From the NCBI GenBank assembly GCA_004297555.1, contig SCSV01000124.1, positions 1 through 14,348 of the forward strand: a stretch of 14,348 nt of DNA. Direction: 5' to 3'. The notes below the pieces were generated by a model. It saw only the letters and a list, made by a program, of their open reading frames with translations. It was not told where the DNA came from and did not search any database. A program made the translations under genes and the position numbers. Below, one piece after another: positions 12,641 to 14,348 of the stretch (position 1 is its first letter; each line of letters begins with the position of its first letter). This stretch comes from Salinibacterium sp. Its GTDB lineage: Bacteria; Actinomycetota; Actinomycetes; Actinomycetales; Microbacteriaceae.

Positions 12641-14348
12641 ATGGCACAGCTCGATCCGGTCAGCCGGTCATCGAAGCTGGGCCCGGCCGAGCGGGTAGCC
12701 GCAATCACGGCGCTCAAGTCCGGCGAACTCGACGTACTCGTGATCGGCGGCGGTATCGTCGGCACGGGATGTGCTCTGGATGCCGCGACTCGCGGACTGC
12801 GAGTCGGCATGGTCGAGGCGCGCGACTGGGCCTCGGGCACCTCGAGCCGTTCGTCGAAGCTCGTGCATGGGGGCATCCGCTATCTCGAGCAGTTGAATTT
12901 TCGGCTCGTGCGCGAGGCGCTCATCGAGCGGGGTTTGTTACTGCAGCGCATCGCCCCGCACCTGGTCAAGCCGGTGCGCTTTCTCTACCCACTGCGCAAG
13001 CGCGTTTTCGAGCGCGCCTACATCGGCGCGGGCATGATGCTCTACGACCTGTTCAGCTACACTGGCGGCCGCCCGCCTGGGGTACCGCACCACCGCCACT
13101 TGAGCCGCCGCCAGATGATGCGCGCGATGCCGAGCCTCGCCGGCGACGCGTTCATCGGGGGTATCAGCTATTACGACGCGCAAGTCGACGACGCGCGCTA
13201 TGTCGCGAACGTCGCGCGCACGGCCGCGTTCTACGGCGCGCACGTCGCGAGTCGCGTGCAGGTCGAGGGTTTCCTCAAAGTGGGCGAGCGAGTGGTCGGT
13301 GTCAGCGCACACGACCTGGAGACCGGCGAACGCTTCGAGATCAAGGCGCGCCAAGTGGCCAACGCCACCGGGGTGTGGACGGATGACACGCAAGCGATGG
13401 TCGGCGAGCGCGGCCAGTTCAAGGTGCGCGCGTCGAAGGGAGTGCACCTCGTCGTGCCCCGGGACAGATTCCAATCCCGCCTGGGCCTGCTGCTGCGCAC
13501 TGAGAAGAGCGTGCTTTTCGTCATTCCCTGGGGGCGGCACTGGCTCATCGGCACGACCGATACCGAATGGCATCTCGACAAGGCCCACCCTGCAGCGACC
13601 GCCGCAGATATCGATTACCTGCTCGATCACGTCAATTCCGTGCTCGCGGTCCCTCTGACCAGGGATGACGTCGAGGGGGTTTTCGCCGGCCTCCGGCCGC
13701 TGCTCGCGGGCGAGTCAGAACAGACCTCGAAACTCAGCCGAGAGCACATCGTCACCCACAGCGTTCCGGGCCTCGTGGTGGTTGCCGGGGGCAAGTGGAC
13801 CACCTACCGCGTGATGGCGAAGGACGCGATCGATGCGGCGGCAGCCGCGCTCGACGAGCGAGTGCCGGCGAGCATCACCGACGACGTCGCCCTGCTCGGG
13901 GCCGAGGGATACCACGTTGCCTGGAACAAGCGCGAGTCGACCGCTCGCCTTTTCGGTCTGCACAAGGCGCGCGTCGAGCACCTGCTCAACCGCTACGGCG
14001 TGCTCACCGAGGACGTGCTGGAACTGATCAGGCAGCGCCCCGAACTGCAGGACCCGTTGCCCGGGGCCGACGACTACCTCGCCGCCGAGGTCGTGTACGC
14101 AGCAACCCACGAGGGCGCGATGCACCTCGAGGACGTGCTCGCCCGGCGCACGAGAATCTCGATCGAGGCCTGGGATCGCGGTGCCGCCGCCGCTCCGGTC
14201 GCTGCCGCTCTCATGGCCGCGGAGCTCGGCTGGAGCGCGGCACGCACCAAGAAAGAGGTCAGCACGTATCTCAAGCGGGTGCGCGCGGAACGCGACAGTC
14301 AGCTGCAGCCCGACGACGCATCCGCTGACCGGGTGCGCCTCGAGGCGC
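12641..14348 (+). CDS. glpD: Glycerol-3-phosphate dehydrogenase, FAD/quinone type (3' end outside window)
   Basis: GlpD oxidises sn-glycerol-3-phosphate to dihydroxyacetone phosphate at the membrane and passes electrons to quinone. The ATG at 12641 has the ribosome site AGGAG (12631-12635), which overlaps the guaB3 stop. The frame is open to the last base, giving 569 residues without a stop; the family is about 560-590 residues long, so little is missing. The FAD-binding signature IGGGIVGTGCALD (35-47) and following ATRG match the first family pattern. SSKLVHGGIRYLEQ (71-84) and the second signature GGKWTTYR (383-390) are intact. The C-terminal domain (from about 415) is the helical DAO_C part, with YAATHEGAMHLEDVLARRTR (486-505). 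It is probably co-transcribed with guaB3. Confidence 0.95.
   Translation, partial: MAQLDPVSRSSKLGPAERVAAITALKSGELDVLVIGGGIVGTGCALDAATRGLRVGMVEARDWASGTSSRSSKLVHGGIRYLEQLNFRLVREALIERGLLLQRIAPHLVKPVRFLYPLRKRVFERAYIGAGMMLYDLFSYTGGRPPGVPHHRHLSRRQMMRAMPSLAGDAFIGGISYYDAQVDDARYVANVARTAAFYGAHVASRVQVEGFLKVGERVVGVSAHDLETGERFEIKARQVANATGVWTDDTQAMVGERGQFKVRASKGVHLVVPRDRFQSRLGLLLRTEKSVLFVIPWGRHWLIGTTDTEWHLDKAHPAATAADIDYLLDHVNSVLAVPLTRDDVEGVFAGLRPLLAGESEQTSKLSREHIVTHSVPGLVVVAGGKWTTYRVMAKDAIDAAAAALDERVPASITDDVALLGAEGYHVAWNKRESTARLFGLHKARVEHLLNRYGVLTEDVLELIRQRPELQDPLPGADDYLAAEVVYAATHEGAMHLEDVLARRTRISIEAWDRGAAAAPVAAALMAAELGWSAARTKKEVSTYLKRVRAERDSQLQPDDASADRVRLEA

Noticed and set aside
11802..12647. 281-codon open frame on the - strand opposite guaB3
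   Set aside because: Composition typical of an antisense shadow, no motifs; guaB3 is clearly coding on the other strand.
1..14348. CRISPR arrays, tRNA or rRNA genes, insertion sequences, prophage, toxin-antitoxin or defence genes
   Set aside because: No direct-repeat array, cloverleaf-like sequence, transposase, integrase or terminal inverted repeats seen; nearly all of the DNA is accounted for by core genes.

Overview
The window looks like a chromosomal core region of a GC-rich Gram-positive actinobacterium, most likely a member of the Microbacteriaceae. Three things point there: the gene order glmS-acpS-alr-tsaE-tsaB-rimI-tsaD, a groES with a CIRCE operator, and the guaB / guaB3 / glpD series. 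The call rests on gene content and protein motifs read by eye, so the genus is open. No rRNA, tRNA, CRISPR array, insertion sequence, phage gene or origin is visible. The longest gene-free stretch is 179 bases (6237-6415) and it is filled with regulatory DNA.

Region 1 (1-4063, + strand) is one tightly packed operon. It begins with the last codons of glmS and continues with acpS (holo-ACP synthase), alr (alanine racemase), tsaE, tsaB, rimI (ribosomal N-acetyltransferase) and tsaD. Neighbouring genes abut or overlap by 1, 4 or 17 bases, so translation is probably coupled. The products join cell-wall precursor supply (GlcN6P, D-Ala), acyl-carrier activation and the t6A tRNA-modification machinery (TsaB-TsaD-TsaE; TsaC is not in the window).

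Region 2 (4064-5026, + strand) holds two small DUF4190-type membrane proteins of unknown function. The first has its own promoter, and a strong hairpin separates the two.

Region 3 (5061-6236, - strand) is a class I SAM methyltransferase with a THUMP-like C-terminus. Its start suggests a leaderless mRNA.

Region 4 (6237-6712) is the groES heat-shock unit, with a CIRCE site over the -35 box, a good -10 box, a second CIRCE-like hairpin at the predicted transcript start and a perfect 16-bp terminator stem. groEL does not follow.

Region 5 (6840-9418, + strand) has two paralogous lipoprotein substrate-binding proteins of the LivJ/LivK type with no permease or ATPase genes beside them.

Region 6 (9512-14348, + strand) holds guaB (IMP dehydrogenase) with a translationally coupled Rid-family gene, then guaB3 (IMPDH-like, without the catalytic Cys) and glpD (glycerol-3-phosphate dehydrogenase, running off the window end).

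I looked for an undescribed system and did not find a clear one. The most unusual signals are a dispersed, strongly over-represented word (GGATGCC/GGCATCC), the orphan paired binding proteins, the Cys-less GuaB3, the Rid protein tied to guaB, the second element in the groES leader, and the paired DUF4190 genes.
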